From: Streptomyces sp. DG2A-72
Lineage (GTDB): Bacteria > Actinomycetota > Actinomycetes > Streptomycetales > Streptomycetaceae
Assembly: GCF_030499575.1 (NCBI RefSeq)
Contig: NZ_JASTLC010000003.1
Coordinates: 124,001-188,000 of the forward strand
DNA length: 64,000 bases
Direction: 5' to 3'
Shown here: positions 53,307 through 61,780 of the stretch, piece after piece
Layout of the letters: each line of letters starts with the position of its first letter
Position numbering within the stretch: position 1 is the stretch's first letter
Program-made: the position numbers and the translations under genes
Notes under the pieces: generated by a model
The model's database searches: none
What the model was told of the DNA's origin: nothing
Seen by the model: the letters and a program-made list of their open reading frames with translations, nothing else

Positions 53307-54652
53307 GCGGCCGCCTCCTCGCGGCTCAGCACCCCGGCCAGCTGCGGGAGGCCGGCCAGGACGTCGGCCAGCGGCAGGCCGGTGCGGGAGGCGAGCACCG
53401 AGGCCTGGGTGAGCAGTTCCTTGGCGGCCGTCTTGCCCAGGCGCGGCGCCAGGACGGCCGAGATGCGCTCGGAGACGAGCTGCCCGCCGGTCGCCGCAAG
53501 GTTGGCGCGCATCCGCTGCGGGTGGACGGTGAGCCCCCGGGCGAGTTCGACGGCCGTGTGCGCGGCGCCGCCGGTCAGCCGCAGGGCCTCGCGCAGCGGC
53601 TGCCACTCCGCGTGCCACATCCCGGCCGAGCGCTCGTCCTCGGTGGGCAGACACTGCATCAGTACGGTGGCCAGGGCGGGTACTTGCAGGCCGGCTGAGC
53701 GGATCAGGGTCGCGAGCACGGGGTTGCGCTTGTGCGGCATCGCCGACGAGGCCCCCCGTCCGGCGACCTGGGGCTCGGCCACTTCACCGACCTCGGTACG
53801 GGTGAGCACCAGCACATCGGCGGCGATCTTGCCCAGGGCCCCGGCCGTGTGCGCGAGTGCGGCCCCCAGGTCGGCGACGGGGGTGCGCAGGGCGTGCCAG
53901 GGCAGGACGGGGGCGGCCAGGCCCGTCTCGTCGGCGAAGGCGGCGCCCAGGTCGTCGAGCACGGCCGCGGGGTCCGCGCCCGGTCCTGCGTACTGCAGAT
54001 AGCCGGCCAGGGTTCCGGCCGCGCCGCCGAGCGCCACCGGAAGCCCGCCGTGGGCGATGCGTTCGAGGCGCTCGACGGCGTCCAGGACCAGCCGGTGCCA
54101 CCCGGCCGCCTTGAGGCCGAAGGTGGTGGGCACGGCGTGCAGGGCCAGGGTGCGGCCCGCCATCACGGTGTCCCGGTGCGCGGCCGCGAGGCCGGCCAGC
54201 GCGGCGGCCACGGTCCGCAGATCCGCGACGATCAGACGCAGCGCACGCGCGGCCACCAGCATCGCGCCGGTGTCGAAGACGTCCTGGCTGGTCGAGCCGC
54301 GGTGCACATACTCGGCGGCCTGCGGGGACCGCTCGGCGACCACCGCGGTCAGCGCCTTGACCAGGCCCACGACCGGGTTCGCGGTCTCCCGCGCGGCCAG
54401 CGCCAGTTCGCGTACGTCCAGCAGCTCGGCGCGGGCGGCGGCCGTGATGACCCGGGCCGCGTGGGCGGGCACCGTGCCGCAGCGGGCCTGGGCGCGGGCC
54501 AGGGCCGCCTCCGCGTCGAGCATCGCCTGCAGCCAGGCGCTGTCGCCCACGGCCGCCTCGACGGGGGTGCCCGCCCTCACCGGTGAGAGCAGCCCGGCGT
54601 CCAGGTGGGCGGACAGGGTTGTGGCCTGCCCGGATGCGTGCACCACGCTCAT
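53213..54652 (-). CDS. fumarase/aspartase-superfamily lyase, CreD-like nitrosuccinate lyase
   Basis: This 479-residue protein has the superfamily signature GRGASSAMPHKRNP, plus RGSTSQDVFDTG and LPTEDERSAGMWHAEWQPLR, like PcaB/adenylosuccinate lyases. Its ATG overlaps the stop of the CreE-like gene (ATGA). CreD enzymes, PcaB relatives, split nitrosuccinate into nitrite and fumarate. The pairing with the flavoprotein and the arylamine-type pathway favour this over protocatechuate degradation, for which no other genes are present. The 3' end is tandemly duplicated. Confidence 0.85.
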   Translation of the reverse strand: MSVVHASGQATTLSAHLDAGLLSPVRAGTPVEAAVGDSAWLQAMLDAEAALARAQARCGTVPAHAARVITAAARAELLDVRELALAARETANPVVGLVKALTAVVAERSPQAAEYVHRGSTSQDVFDTGAMLVAARALRLIVADLRTVAAALAGLAAAHRDTVMAGRTLALHAVPTTFGLKAAGWHRLVLDAVERLERIAHGGLPVALGGAAGTLAGYLQYAGPGADPAAVLDDLGAAFADETGLAAPVLPWHALRTPVADLGAALAHTAGALGKIAADVLVLTRTEVGEVAEPQVAGRGASSAMPHKRNPVLATLIRSAGLQVPALATVLMQCLPTEDERSAGMWHAEWQPLREALRLTGGAAHTAVELARGLTVHPQRMRANLAATGGQLVSERISAVLAPRLGKTAAKELLTQASVLASRTGLPLADVLAGLPQLAGVLSREEAAALLDPAGYTGAAGALVDRALGAPGRAGPAGS

Positions 54653-56784
54653 GCGCCTGCCTTCGCGCTCGGGGCCGGGACCGCGGCAAAAGCTGTGCGG
54701 TCCCTCGGAAACGTGTCCAGCTGCCCGCACAGAGCAGGCAGTTCGTCCACGGCGAGGACCGCCGCGGCGATGGCGTCGGAGTCCTCGAGGGTGACCGAGC
54801 CGACGCCGGGCCGGATGCCCGCGGCGGTCACCCAGTGCACGGACTCGGTGGGCACCCCGTAGGCGAAGCGCCGCGGATGCGGTACGCCCCGGGCGTCGAT
54901 CAGGTGGTAGGGCCGCTCGGACACGGCGAGGCCACCGGTCTCGTAGTCCGTGCCGCCCGCGGCGCCGGGAATGCGGTACGGACGGCACTGCCCGGTGCGC
55001 AGCAGCTCGCTCATCAGCGGGTCCGCGGTGCGCCGCAGGTCGATCTCGGGCAGGCGGGCCTCGATGAGGACCGTGGCCCGCACGGCCACGTCCGGTATCT
55101 CGCTCGACGTAGCGGTGAAGCAGGGGCCGAGCGGGTCGTGCGCGTCGGTGGTGACGCGCAGGCCGGGGCCGGTCACGTCGAGGATGCCGGCGTCCATGAG
55201 CGCGGCCATCTCCTCGATGCGGGAGGCCGGGGGGCCGATGGACAGATAGGCGTTGAGGGGTGTGTACCAGCCGTCGAGGTCGTCGCGGTGGGAGGCGGCG
55301 GTCAGGCCGGCGTGGTCGATGGCGAGCCGTAGCTCGTTGCGCAGGTCCCGCAGGACGTCGAGGGCGGCCTTGACCGGTCCGCTGACGTTGCCCTGGCGGG
55401 CCAGGCGGACATCGTCGTCGAGATGACCGCGCAGCCAGCTGCGGAAGGCGCCCTGGTCGCGAAAGACGCGGCTGCCGTAGGGGCGCGCGACCCGCTGCCA
55501 GTCCCAGCGGTCGGCGGCCTCGATCCCGGCCGCGTCCAGGAGCGCGTCCTCCTCCCGGCCCGGTTCGGCCTCCAGGTAGTCCTCGATGAAGTCCTCGATG
55601 AGGTCGGGCAGTTCGCCGCGTGCCGCGAGCAGGGCCGCGTAGTAGACACCGCACACCTCCTTGGAGATGAGCGGCCACAGGTCGGCGGCGAAGTCGATGG
55701 CTGCGCGGGCGGGGGTCCGGGCGCGCAGGCCCGCGATGTAGTCGGCGGTCAGCAGCCGCGGGTAGTAGCGGCCGTGGGCGCCCTTCTCGTTCTCGCCGCG
55801 CGCCTGGTAGGGCACACCGCGCCGCGAACCCGCGTACAGGCGCGGTTCGCGGCCCGAGGGCCGGTAGACCAGCCGGCCGCCCCTGCGGGTGAAGACGCCG
55901 CCCCGGCCGTGGGTGAACAGGGCCAGGTAGTCGAAGAAGTTGAGCCCCAGTCCGCGCAGCAGCACAGGTTCGCCGGGCCGGATGCCCGACAGGTCCGCGT
56001 CGGCCGGGTTGGACGGGGCCAGGTAGGTCAGCCCGCTCGCTTCGGCGTACTGGGCCAGCTCCCGCTCGGTGGCCGAGGGCTGGACCGGCACGTGTCCTTG
56101 GGCGAGGACGACCGCGGACAGGCCGGCCAGCCGGGTGCCGTCCTCGAGTACGACGGTCTGCGGCCCCGCCTGCCCGGCCCCGGCGCCGGCGGCGTCGTCC
56201 TCGAGGGCGACGGCGCGCACCGGGTGCGTGCGCACCGTCACGTGCGCGGCGGCGTTCGCGACGACCTGCTGGAACGCCCACGTCAGATAGCAGCCGTAGA
56301 GGGCGCGGGTGGGGTAGGTGTCAGGGCCCAGACGGCGCGCCTCGGCCAGGACGCCGTCGTCGTAGCCGGCCTGCGGGGCGGCCTCGAGGGTGTTCGAGAC
56401 CAGGGCCTTGGCCCACTCGTACAGGCTCGGCCCCTCGTCCAGCGGGCCGTCGATGCGGACGCTGGCGTCGGTGTAGACCGTGACCTGGCAGGACACGGTG
56501 TTCATCAGCAGGTGCCGGGACTGCGTAGGGCGCCACACCCGTCCCGAACCCGGCGGATCCGGGTCGACGACATGCACGGTGACGGTGTCCCAGCGGGGCG
56601 ACTTGCGTTCCTGCGCGCAGAGCCGTTCCAGTACGGAAAGGCCCCGCGGTCCCGCGCCGACGAGGCAGACCTCCAAGTGCGCCGATACCGGATCTTCCAG
56701 GGCATACTGAACGGCCGCCGTCACGGGCGGCCCTGAGGTGCGTCCGACGCTGACTGCGCGTTCGCCTCCATGCGTACCGTCCAC
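54649..56784 (-). CDS. large FAD/NAD(P)-binding protein, CreE-like aspartate N-oxygenase
   Basis: This 711-residue member of the FAD-NAD(P)-binding group has an N-terminal motif CLVGAGPRGLSVLERL (GxGPxG), an ATG-like LSAVVLAQGHVPV, LRGLGLNFFDYLALFTHGRG and a C-terminal WVTAAGIRPGVGSVTLEDSD. Size and order match CreE/FzmM flavoenzymes that oxidise L-aspartate to nitrosuccinate, the first step to nitrous acid. GTG 56784 is chosen for AAGGAGG just upstream. Its stop overlaps the CreD-like lyase start, so the two are made together. Confidence 0.85.
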   Translation of the reverse strand: MDGTHGGERAVSVGRTSGPPVTAAVQYALEDPVSAHLEVCLVGAGPRGLSVLERLCAQERKSPRWDTVTVHVVDPDPPGSGRVWRPTQSRHLLMNTVSCQVTVYTDASVRIDGPLDEGPSLYEWAKALVSNTLEAAPQAGYDDGVLAEARRLGPDTYPTRALYGCYLTWAFQQVVANAAAHVTVRTHPVRAVALEDDAAGAGAGQAGPQTVVLEDGTRLAGLSAVVLAQGHVPVQPSATERELAQYAEASGLTYLAPSNPADADLSGIRPGEPVLLRGLGLNFFDYLALFTHGRGGVFTRRGGRLVYRPSGREPRLYAGSRRGVPYQARGENEKGAHGRYYPRLLTADYIAGLRARTPARAAIDFAADLWPLISKEVCGVYYAALLAARGELPDLIEDFIEDYLEAEPGREEDALLDAAGIEAADRWDWQRVARPYGSRVFRDQGAFRSWLRGHLDDDVRLARQGNVSGPVKAALDVLRDLRNELRLAIDHAGLTAASHRDDLDGWYTPLNAYLSIGPPASRIEEMAALMDAGILDVTGPGLRVTTDAHDPLGPCFTATSSEIPDVAVRATVLIEARLPEIDLRRTADPLMSELLRTGQCRPYRIPGAAGGTDYETGGLAVSERPYHLIDARGVPHPRRFAYGVPTESVHWVTAAGIRPGVGSVTLEDSDAIAAAVLAVDELPALCGQLDTFPRDRTAFAAVPAPSAKAGA

Positions 56785-57016
56785 AGTGCCTCCTTCCTCC
56801 GCCACGGTGGAGGCAGGCGCTCAACCAGGGCTCGGACCTGGATGGAACCCGGCTTGAGGAGGGCGGGCGGCGCACTCGGGCCGGCCGCGAAACCACCTCC
56901 GCCGGGCCGCGAACGGGGCTGTATCGGGACTCCAGCACGGGTCCGTACGTTCGTCGAAAAGCGTCACCGGACCTTCCTCGGGCCACCATCACGCCGACGC
57001 GATCGGGACCTGGAAA

Positions 57017-57027
57017 GGGACCTTGAG
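57017..57027. promoter_or_regulatory. GGGACCTTGAG box between creE-like and ovmZ-like genes
   Basis: The word sits inside GGGACCTTGAGTTCCC (57017-57032), an inverted repeat. It resembles GGAACCTTGAGTTCC before sigma paralogue 2 and GGAACTTCGAG before paralogues 1 and 3. The interval 56785-57141 is the divergent promoter region and holds no gene. Confidence 0.45.
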
Positions 57028-57141
57028 TTCCCCTGCTGCCGCGATCGACTGCGCATGCGGAACAGACACACGCCGGAATTGCCGACAGCCGTTCCGGCAG
57101 GGCGGAAAACGGAGGGCGAGCCGCCCCCTGAAGGAGATTCA

Positions 57142-57768
57142 ATGGTTCACCCGTGCCTCAGAAAACACACCCATGAAAGCAGCGCCGCCACCGGGTACAT
57201 CCTCTGCGCCCCGTGCATCAGCCAGACGGAACGCAATCTGCGCACCATTCCCGGGCTCCACCAGGAGTGCCTGCACCAGGTTTCGCCGACATCCCGGCGG
57301 ATCAACCCCACGAAAGTGTCGGGCAGCCGCAGGCGGGATCACTTGAACATCTCGGTGCTCGACGCCCGGTACAACATCCTCGCCACGCTCGAGTCCTGGT
57401 CGGAAATGGTCGCCGAAAAGCTCTCGGCCGCCGCACCGGAGCGTTCCGTGCCGCAGCTGGCCCGGTTTCTGGCACGGCACCTTCAGTGGCTGGCGTCCCA
57501 GCCTCCCGCGGCCGACTTCGCAGACGAGATCGAGGGCCTCGTCGCTGAATTGCGCAGTGCGATGGACCCCGACCCCGGCGATCTCGGCACACTGATCCGG
57601 AAGTGTGTGATGGACAACTGCGGCGGGACGATAAGCGCCTTCCCGAAGAGCGGCGGGACTGCGCGGAGCAGAAGCATAGAGTGCTCCGCCGGGCATTCAT
57701 GGGAAATGCACGAATGGCTGAATCTGAGGCGGCTCATGGAGCAGCAGCGAAAGGGTGTCGACGCATGA
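57142..57768 (+). CDS. OvmZ-like protein
   Basis: This 208-residue protein resembles OvmZ-type proteins found beside Streptomyces antibiotic genes. The N-terminal CLRKH...YILCAPCISQTERNL has a Cys/His cluster (C-x2-C) like a zinc site, a helical middle (LDARYNILATLESWSEMVAE) follows, and the C-terminus CVMDNCGGTISAFPK...IECSAGHSWEMHEW holds further Cys/His. AAGGAG lies five bases before ATG 57142. It is coupled by ATGA overlap to a small HTH gene, so the pair may act together in regulation. Confidence 0.75.
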   Translation: MVHPCLRKHTHESSAATGYILCAPCISQTERNLRTIPGLHQECLHQVSPTSRRINPTKVSGSRRRDHLNISVLDARYNILATLESWSEMVAEKLSAAAPERSVPQLARFLARHLQWLASQPPAADFADEIEGLVAELRSAMDPDPGDLGTLIRKCVMDNCGGTISAFPKSGGTARSRSIECSAGHSWEMHEWLNLRRLMEQQRKGVDA

Positions 57769-57983
57769 TGAAACCGCCGCGCCACCGGCTCGTTCCCACG
57801 AATGTGGCCGCGCTCGCCGTGGGGGTGTCCGAAGCGACCATCCGGAAGTGGGTGAGCCGCGGGAAGATCACTCGCTACGGCGCACCGAACTGCCCCTCGG
57901 AGTTCGACATCGACGAGCTCACGGAGATCGCCATGCGGCGCCGCCCCTGCCCGCCGCGCCGCCCGGTGACGGCTCAGCACTAA
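57765..57983 (+). CDS. OvmW-like small helix-turn-helix protein
   Basis: This 72-residue protein has a MerR/excisionase-like HTH: VPTNVAALAVGVSEATIRKW, then VSRGKITRYGAP and FDIDELTEIAMRR. The winged helix binds DNA in relatives that choose a row by R-x-G-x-I/L. ATG 57765 (ATGATG) overlaps the OvmZ-like stop. With its partner it could control the cluster, but its sites are unknown. Confidence 0.78.
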   Translation: MMKPPRHRLVPTNVAALAVGVSEATIRKWVSRGKITRYGAPNCPSEFDIDELTEIAMRRRPCPPRRPVTAQH

Positions 57984-58190
57984 AACACCCCCGGCCCTGA
58001 CGCCACCGGGCCGGGCAGCCGCGCATTCCTGCCGCCAGAATTCAGCAACCGCCAAAAGCGCACCCGCTTTCCGCGGTCTCGATCTCCACGAAAGAGGTCC
58101 GGGCATGGACCGGAGCCGGCACCGGCGAAAGCACCGCCGGGGCAGTGACTTCTTTTCGGCGATCCCCCACGAGGCGGCACCGGTCGACCC

Positions 58191-58210
58191 GGCAGGCCTT
58201 TCGGCCTGCC
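58191..58210. terminator. hairpin after the ovmZ/ovmW-like operon
   Basis: GGCAGGCC (58191-58198) pairs with GGCCTGCC (58203-58210) around TTTC. It separates the small regulatory operon from the mevalonate promoter. Confidence 0.55.
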
Positions 58211-58257
58211 CGTTTCGGCGCGGCGAAACCCCCGCATGCGAGCCTATCCCGCCCGAA

Positions 58258-58350
58258 GTGACCCACATCACTTTCTGGCGGTCTTGGCGCGCGGGCGGCC
58301 CCGTGTCACTATCAACGCACGTCCCCCCTGCCCGAAAACTGTTACGGGGC
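58258..58350 (+). promoter_or_regulatory. cluster promoter module, copy 3 (mevalonate operon)
   Basis: Box GTGACCCACATCAC (58258-58271), 12-bp gap, TTGGCG (58284-58289), 17-bp spacer, CACTAT (58307-58312), then a leader CCCTGCCCGAAAACTG...GGGGCAGTGGATTGGG with a CTGCCC/GGGCAG stem. It matches copies 1 and 2 in all parts and points to the mevalonate genes, starting ~270 bases later. Confidence 0.75.
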
Positions 58351-58585
58351 AGTGGATTGGGTGACGTGTCCGCGCGTGAGCACCAGCCGGACCGGATCCC
58401 TGAGCGTACGGCACCGGCTTTCTTTCACAAAGCCGTCGATGCCTCCTCACCTCACCGAGCTCCGTGCTGCGCGCCGTGGTTGCCGCCGCGTGCGGCTCGG
58501 TGAGTGTGCTGATCCCTGCAACGCCTGATGCAAGGAATGACGCCCCGCCGCATTCCTTCCGAGAAATCTGGACGATGCGATCTCA

Positions 58586-59623
58586 ATGCAGAAACAACAA
58601 GGGGAGCTGAGTGCGTTGACTCTACCGACCTCAGTGGAGGGGGTTTCGGAAAACCATCGGGCTCGCTCCGTCGGCATCGGCCGCGCCCACGCCAAGGCCG
58701 TCCTGCTGGGTGAGCACGCGGTCGTGTACGGGAGCGCGGCGCTCGCTCTGCCGGTTCCGCAGCTGACGGCCACGGCGAGCGCCGGATGGTCTTCCAACGC
58801 CTTTGACACCCAGGGCGAGTTGTCCTTCACCATGACCGGCTCCGCCTCGAGGGCGGTGGTGACGCAGGCCTCCGACGGGCTGCGGCGGCTGGCCGCCGCC
58901 TTCACCGCACGCATGGGCGTGCCGGGCCGGCCCCACCTCGACGTGATCCTCGACGGCGCCATCCCGCCCGGCCGCGGGCTCGGCTCCAGCGCCGCGAACT
59001 CGCGGGCGATCGTCCTGGCCCTGGCCGATCTCTTCGGCCGCGACATGACGCAGAGCGCGGCGTTCGACCTGGTGCAGACGGCCGAGAACGTGACGCACGG
59101 CCGGGCCAGCGGCGTCGATGCCATGACCGTCGGCGCATCGGCCCCCCTGCGGTTCCAGGCGGGCAGGGCCCGGGAGTTGAGCATCGGCTGCGACGGCCTG
59201 TTCATCATCGCCGACAGCGGCACCGCGGGCAGCACCAAGGAAGCGGTCGAGCTGCTGCGTGCGGGATTCGAGCGCCGGGCAGGAGCGCAGGAGCGGTTTG
59301 TGCGCCGCGCCGCGCAGCTCGTCTGCGAGGCCGAGCAGGCTCTCGCCGCGGGCGAGGCGGCCGAACTGGGCCTGCGGCTGACCGGCTACCACGAACTGCT
59401 GCGTGCGGCCGGCCTCAGTACCGGCCGGATCGACGCGATGGTCCAGGCCGCGCTCACGGCAGGCAGCCTCGGCGCCAAGATCACCGGGGGTGGGCTGGGC
59501 GGCTGCGTCCTGGCCCTGACCCAGCCGGAGCGGGCCAGGCAGGTCGCCCGGCAGCTGCACGAAGCCGGCGCCGTCCAGACGTGGGTCGTGCCGCTGAGGA
59601 GGCTCGCCGGCCATGCGCGCTGA
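58586..59623 (+). CDS. mvaK1: mevalonate kinase
   Basis: This 345-residue GHMP kinase has HAKAVLLGEHAVVYG (motif 1), PPGRGLGSSAANSRAIV (phosphate-binding motif 2) and KITGGGLGGCVLAL (motif 3). It phosphorylates mevalonate at C5. Sequence and operon order match the Streptomyces sp. CL190 mevalonate cluster, whose kinase also starts with a Met-Gln-Lys N-terminus, supporting ATG 58586. Its end overlaps mvaD by 11 bases. Confidence 0.95.
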   Translation: MQKQQGELSALTLPTSVEGVSENHRARSVGIGRAHAKAVLLGEHAVVYGSAALALPVPQLTATASAGWSSNAFDTQGELSFTMTGSASRAVVTQASDGLRRLAAAFTARMGVPGRPHLDVILDGAIPPGRGLGSSAANSRAIVLALADLFGRDMTQSAAFDLVQTAENVTHGRASGVDAMTVGASAPLRFQAGRARELSIGCDGLFIIADSGTAGSTKEAVELLRAGFERRAGAQERFVRRAAQLVCEAEQALAAGEAAELGLRLTGYHELLRAAGLSTGRIDAMVQAALTAGSLGAKITGGGLGGCVLALTQPERARQVARQLHEAGAVQTWVVPLRRLAGHAR

Positions 59624-60665
59624 ACAGCCGGCCACGCCGGCGGCAGGGCAGGACACACACGGCGCGGGCGAGGCCACGGCCGTCGCGCACCCGAACATCG
59701 CGCTGATCAAGTACTGGGGCAAGCGGGACGAGCAGCTGTTCCTGCCCCGGACCGACAGCCTGTCGATGACGTTGGACATCTTCCCGACGACCACCCGCGT
59801 CCGGCTCGCCCCCGAGGCGGAGCAGGACGCGGTCACGCTGGGCGGCCTGCCCGCGACGGGTGAGGCCGAGCGCCGCATCGTCGCGTTCCTGGACCTGGTG
59901 CGGCAGCGGGCCGGGGCGGGGCAGCGGGCCGTCGTCGACACCGAGAACACCGTCCCCACCGGGGCCGGGCTCGCGTCCTCCGCCAGCGGGTTCGCCGCTC
60001 TCGCCGTCGCCGCCGCCGCCGCGTACGGGCTCACTCTCGACGCCACCGCGCTGTCGCGCCTGGCCCGGCGCGGGTCCGGGTCGGCATCGCGGTCGCTCTT
60101 CGGCGGCTTCGCCGTCTGGCACGCCGGGACGCGCACCGGCACGGCCACGGAGGCGGACGTGAGCTCGTACGCCGCACCGGTGCGCACCGCCGGCCTCGAC
60201 CCGGCGCTGGTCATCGCGGTGGTCAACGCCGGGCCCAAGGCCATCTCCAGCCGTGAGGCGATGCGCCGGACCGTCGACACCTCCCCGCTGTACGAGCCGT
60301 GGGCCCACTCCAGCACCGGCGACCTGGCCGACATGCGGGCGGCGCTCAGCCGCGGCGACCTGGAGGCGGTCGGGGAGATCGCGGAGCGCAACGCGCTCGG
60401 TATGCACGCGACCATGCTGGCGGCGCGCCCGGCGGTGCGCTACCTGTCGCCGGCCACGCTCACCGTGCTGGACAGCGTGCTGCAGCTCAGGGCCGACGGC
60501 GTCGCGGCCTACGCGACGATGGACGCCGGGCCGAACGTCAAGGTGCTGTGCCGGCGCGCGGATGCGGACAAGGTGGCCGCGGTGGTGCGCACCGCCGCCG
60601 CGGGCGGCTCGGTGCACATCGCCGGGCCGGGGCCCGGTGCCCGCCTGCTGAACGAGGGCGGATGA
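59613..60665 (+). CDS. mvaD: diphosphomevalonate decarboxylase
   Basis: This 350-residue GHMP-family enzyme has the decarboxylase signature AHPNIALIKYWGKRDEQLFL, the P-loop PTGAGLASSASGFAAL, and SRSLFGGFAVWHAGT. The C-terminal YATMDAGPNVKVL carries the catalytic Asp region. It converts diphosphomevalonate to IPP with ATP and CO2 release. It overlaps the kinase genes on both sides. Confidence 0.96.
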   Translation: MRAEQPATPAAGQDTHGAGEATAVAHPNIALIKYWGKRDEQLFLPRTDSLSMTLDIFPTTTRVRLAPEAEQDAVTLGGLPATGEAERRIVAFLDLVRQRAGAGQRAVVDTENTVPTGAGLASSASGFAALAVAAAAAYGLTLDATALSRLARRGSGSASRSLFGGFAVWHAGTRTGTATEADVSSYAAPVRTAGLDPALVIAVVNAGPKAISSREAMRRTVDTSPLYEPWAHSSTGDLADMRAALSRGDLEAVGEIAERNALGMHATMLAARPAVRYLSPATLTVLDSVLQLRADGVAAYATMDAGPNVKVLCRRADADKVAAVVRTAAAGGSVHIAGPGPGARLLNEGG

Positions 60666-61780
60666 TGACGCGCCGGCGATCGGTTGTGCGGCGCGCGCCG
60701 GGCAAGCTGTTCGTCGCGGGCGAGTACGCGGTGGTGGAGCCCGGCAACCCGGCGATCCTGGTGGCGGTCGACCGCTACCTCACCGTCACCGTGTCCGGCC
60801 GGGCCCAATCCGGCGTCGTGATCTCCTCCGACCTCGGCCCGCGCGGGGTGCGCTGGCAATGGCGCGGCGGCCGGCTCGACGTGTACGGCGAACAGGACGA
60901 GCAGCGTGCCCGCGACGCGCTGGCCCATGTGGTGTCCGCGATCGAGACCGTGGGCGAGCTGCTGGCCGAACGCGGCCTGCCCGTGCCCGCGTTGGACGTC
61001 TCGGTCAGCAGCGCCCTGCACGAGGGCGGCAGGAAGTACGGCCTGGGCTCGAGCGGCGCGGTGACCGTGGCGAGCGTCGCGGCCGTGGCGGCGTACTGCG
61101 GCCTCGGCCTGTCGCGCGAGGCCCGGTTCCGCCTGGCCATGCTCGCCACGGCCCGGCTCGACCCGAAGGGCTCCGGCGGTGATCTCGCCGCCGGCACCTG
61201 GGGCGGCTGGATCGCGTACCAGGCACCCGACCGGGACGCGGTGCTCGACCTGGCGCGCCGCCGGGGCGTCCAGGAGGCGCTGCGCGCGCCCTGGCCGGGT
61301 TTCGCGGTACGCCGGCTGCCGCCCCCCAGCGGCCTGTGCCTGCAGGTCGGCTGGAGCGGAAACCCGGCCTCCACCGCGTCCCTGGTGTCCGGGCTGCACC
61401 GGCAAACCTGGCGGGGCAGCGCCTTGCACCACACGTTCATCAAGACCACCACCGACGTGGTGCGCGCCGCGATCGGCGCGCTCGAGGCCGGCGACGGGAA
61501 GGGCCTGCTGCACCAGATCCGCCGGGCCCGCCACGAGCTGGCCCGCCTCGACGACGAGGTCGGCCTGGGCATCTTCACCAGCGAGCTGACGGCACTGTGC
61601 GACGCCGCCGAGGGCGTCGGCGGCGCGGCCAAGCCCTCGGGAGCAGGCGGTGGCGACTGCGGCATCGCCCTGCTGGACCCGGGCGCCCCGCACGACATCG
61701 CGCACGTACACAGGCGGTGGGCCGCGGCCGGGGTGCTGCCCCTGCCGATGCGTCCCGCCCCGGAAGGGAACGAGGAATGA
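60662..61780 (+). CDS. mvaK2: phosphomevalonate kinase
   Basis: This 372-residue GHMP kinase begins RRAPGKLFVAGEYAVVEPGN, has the phosphate loop KYGLGSSGAVTVASV and the third motif AKPSGAGGGDCGIALL. It forms diphosphomevalonate. ATG 60662 overlaps the mvaD stop (ATGATGA), and its own stop overlaps fni. Confidence 0.95.
   Translation: MMTRRRSVVRRAPGKLFVAGEYAVVEPGNPAILVAVDRYLTVTVSGRAQSGVVISSDLGPRGVRWQWRGGRLDVYGEQDEQRARDALAHVVSAIETVGELLAERGLPVPALDVSVSSALHEGGRKYGLGSSGAVTVASVAAVAAYCGLGLSREARFRLAMLATARLDPKGSGGDLAAGTWGGWIAYQAPDRDAVLDLARRRGVQEALRAPWPGFAVRRLPPPSGLCLQVGWSGNPASTASLVSGLHRQTWRGSALHHTFIKTTTDVVRAAIGALEAGDGKGLLHQIRRARHELARLDDEVGLGIFTSELTALCDAAEGVGGAAKPSGAGGGDCGIALLDPGAPHDIAHVHRRWAAAGVLPLPMRPAPEGNEE

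Noticed and set aside
51127..53412. 761-codon open frame on the + strand
   Set aside because: It runs antisense to the FAD monooxygenase and has low-complexity Gly/Arg/Ala sequence. The minus strand has clear FAD motifs.
53213..54652. Assignment as protocatechuate-pathway PcaB
   Set aside because: No other beta-ketoadipate genes are nearby, and the overlap with a CreE-like flavoprotein points to the nitrosuccinate pathway instead. Sequence comparison is still needed to be certain.
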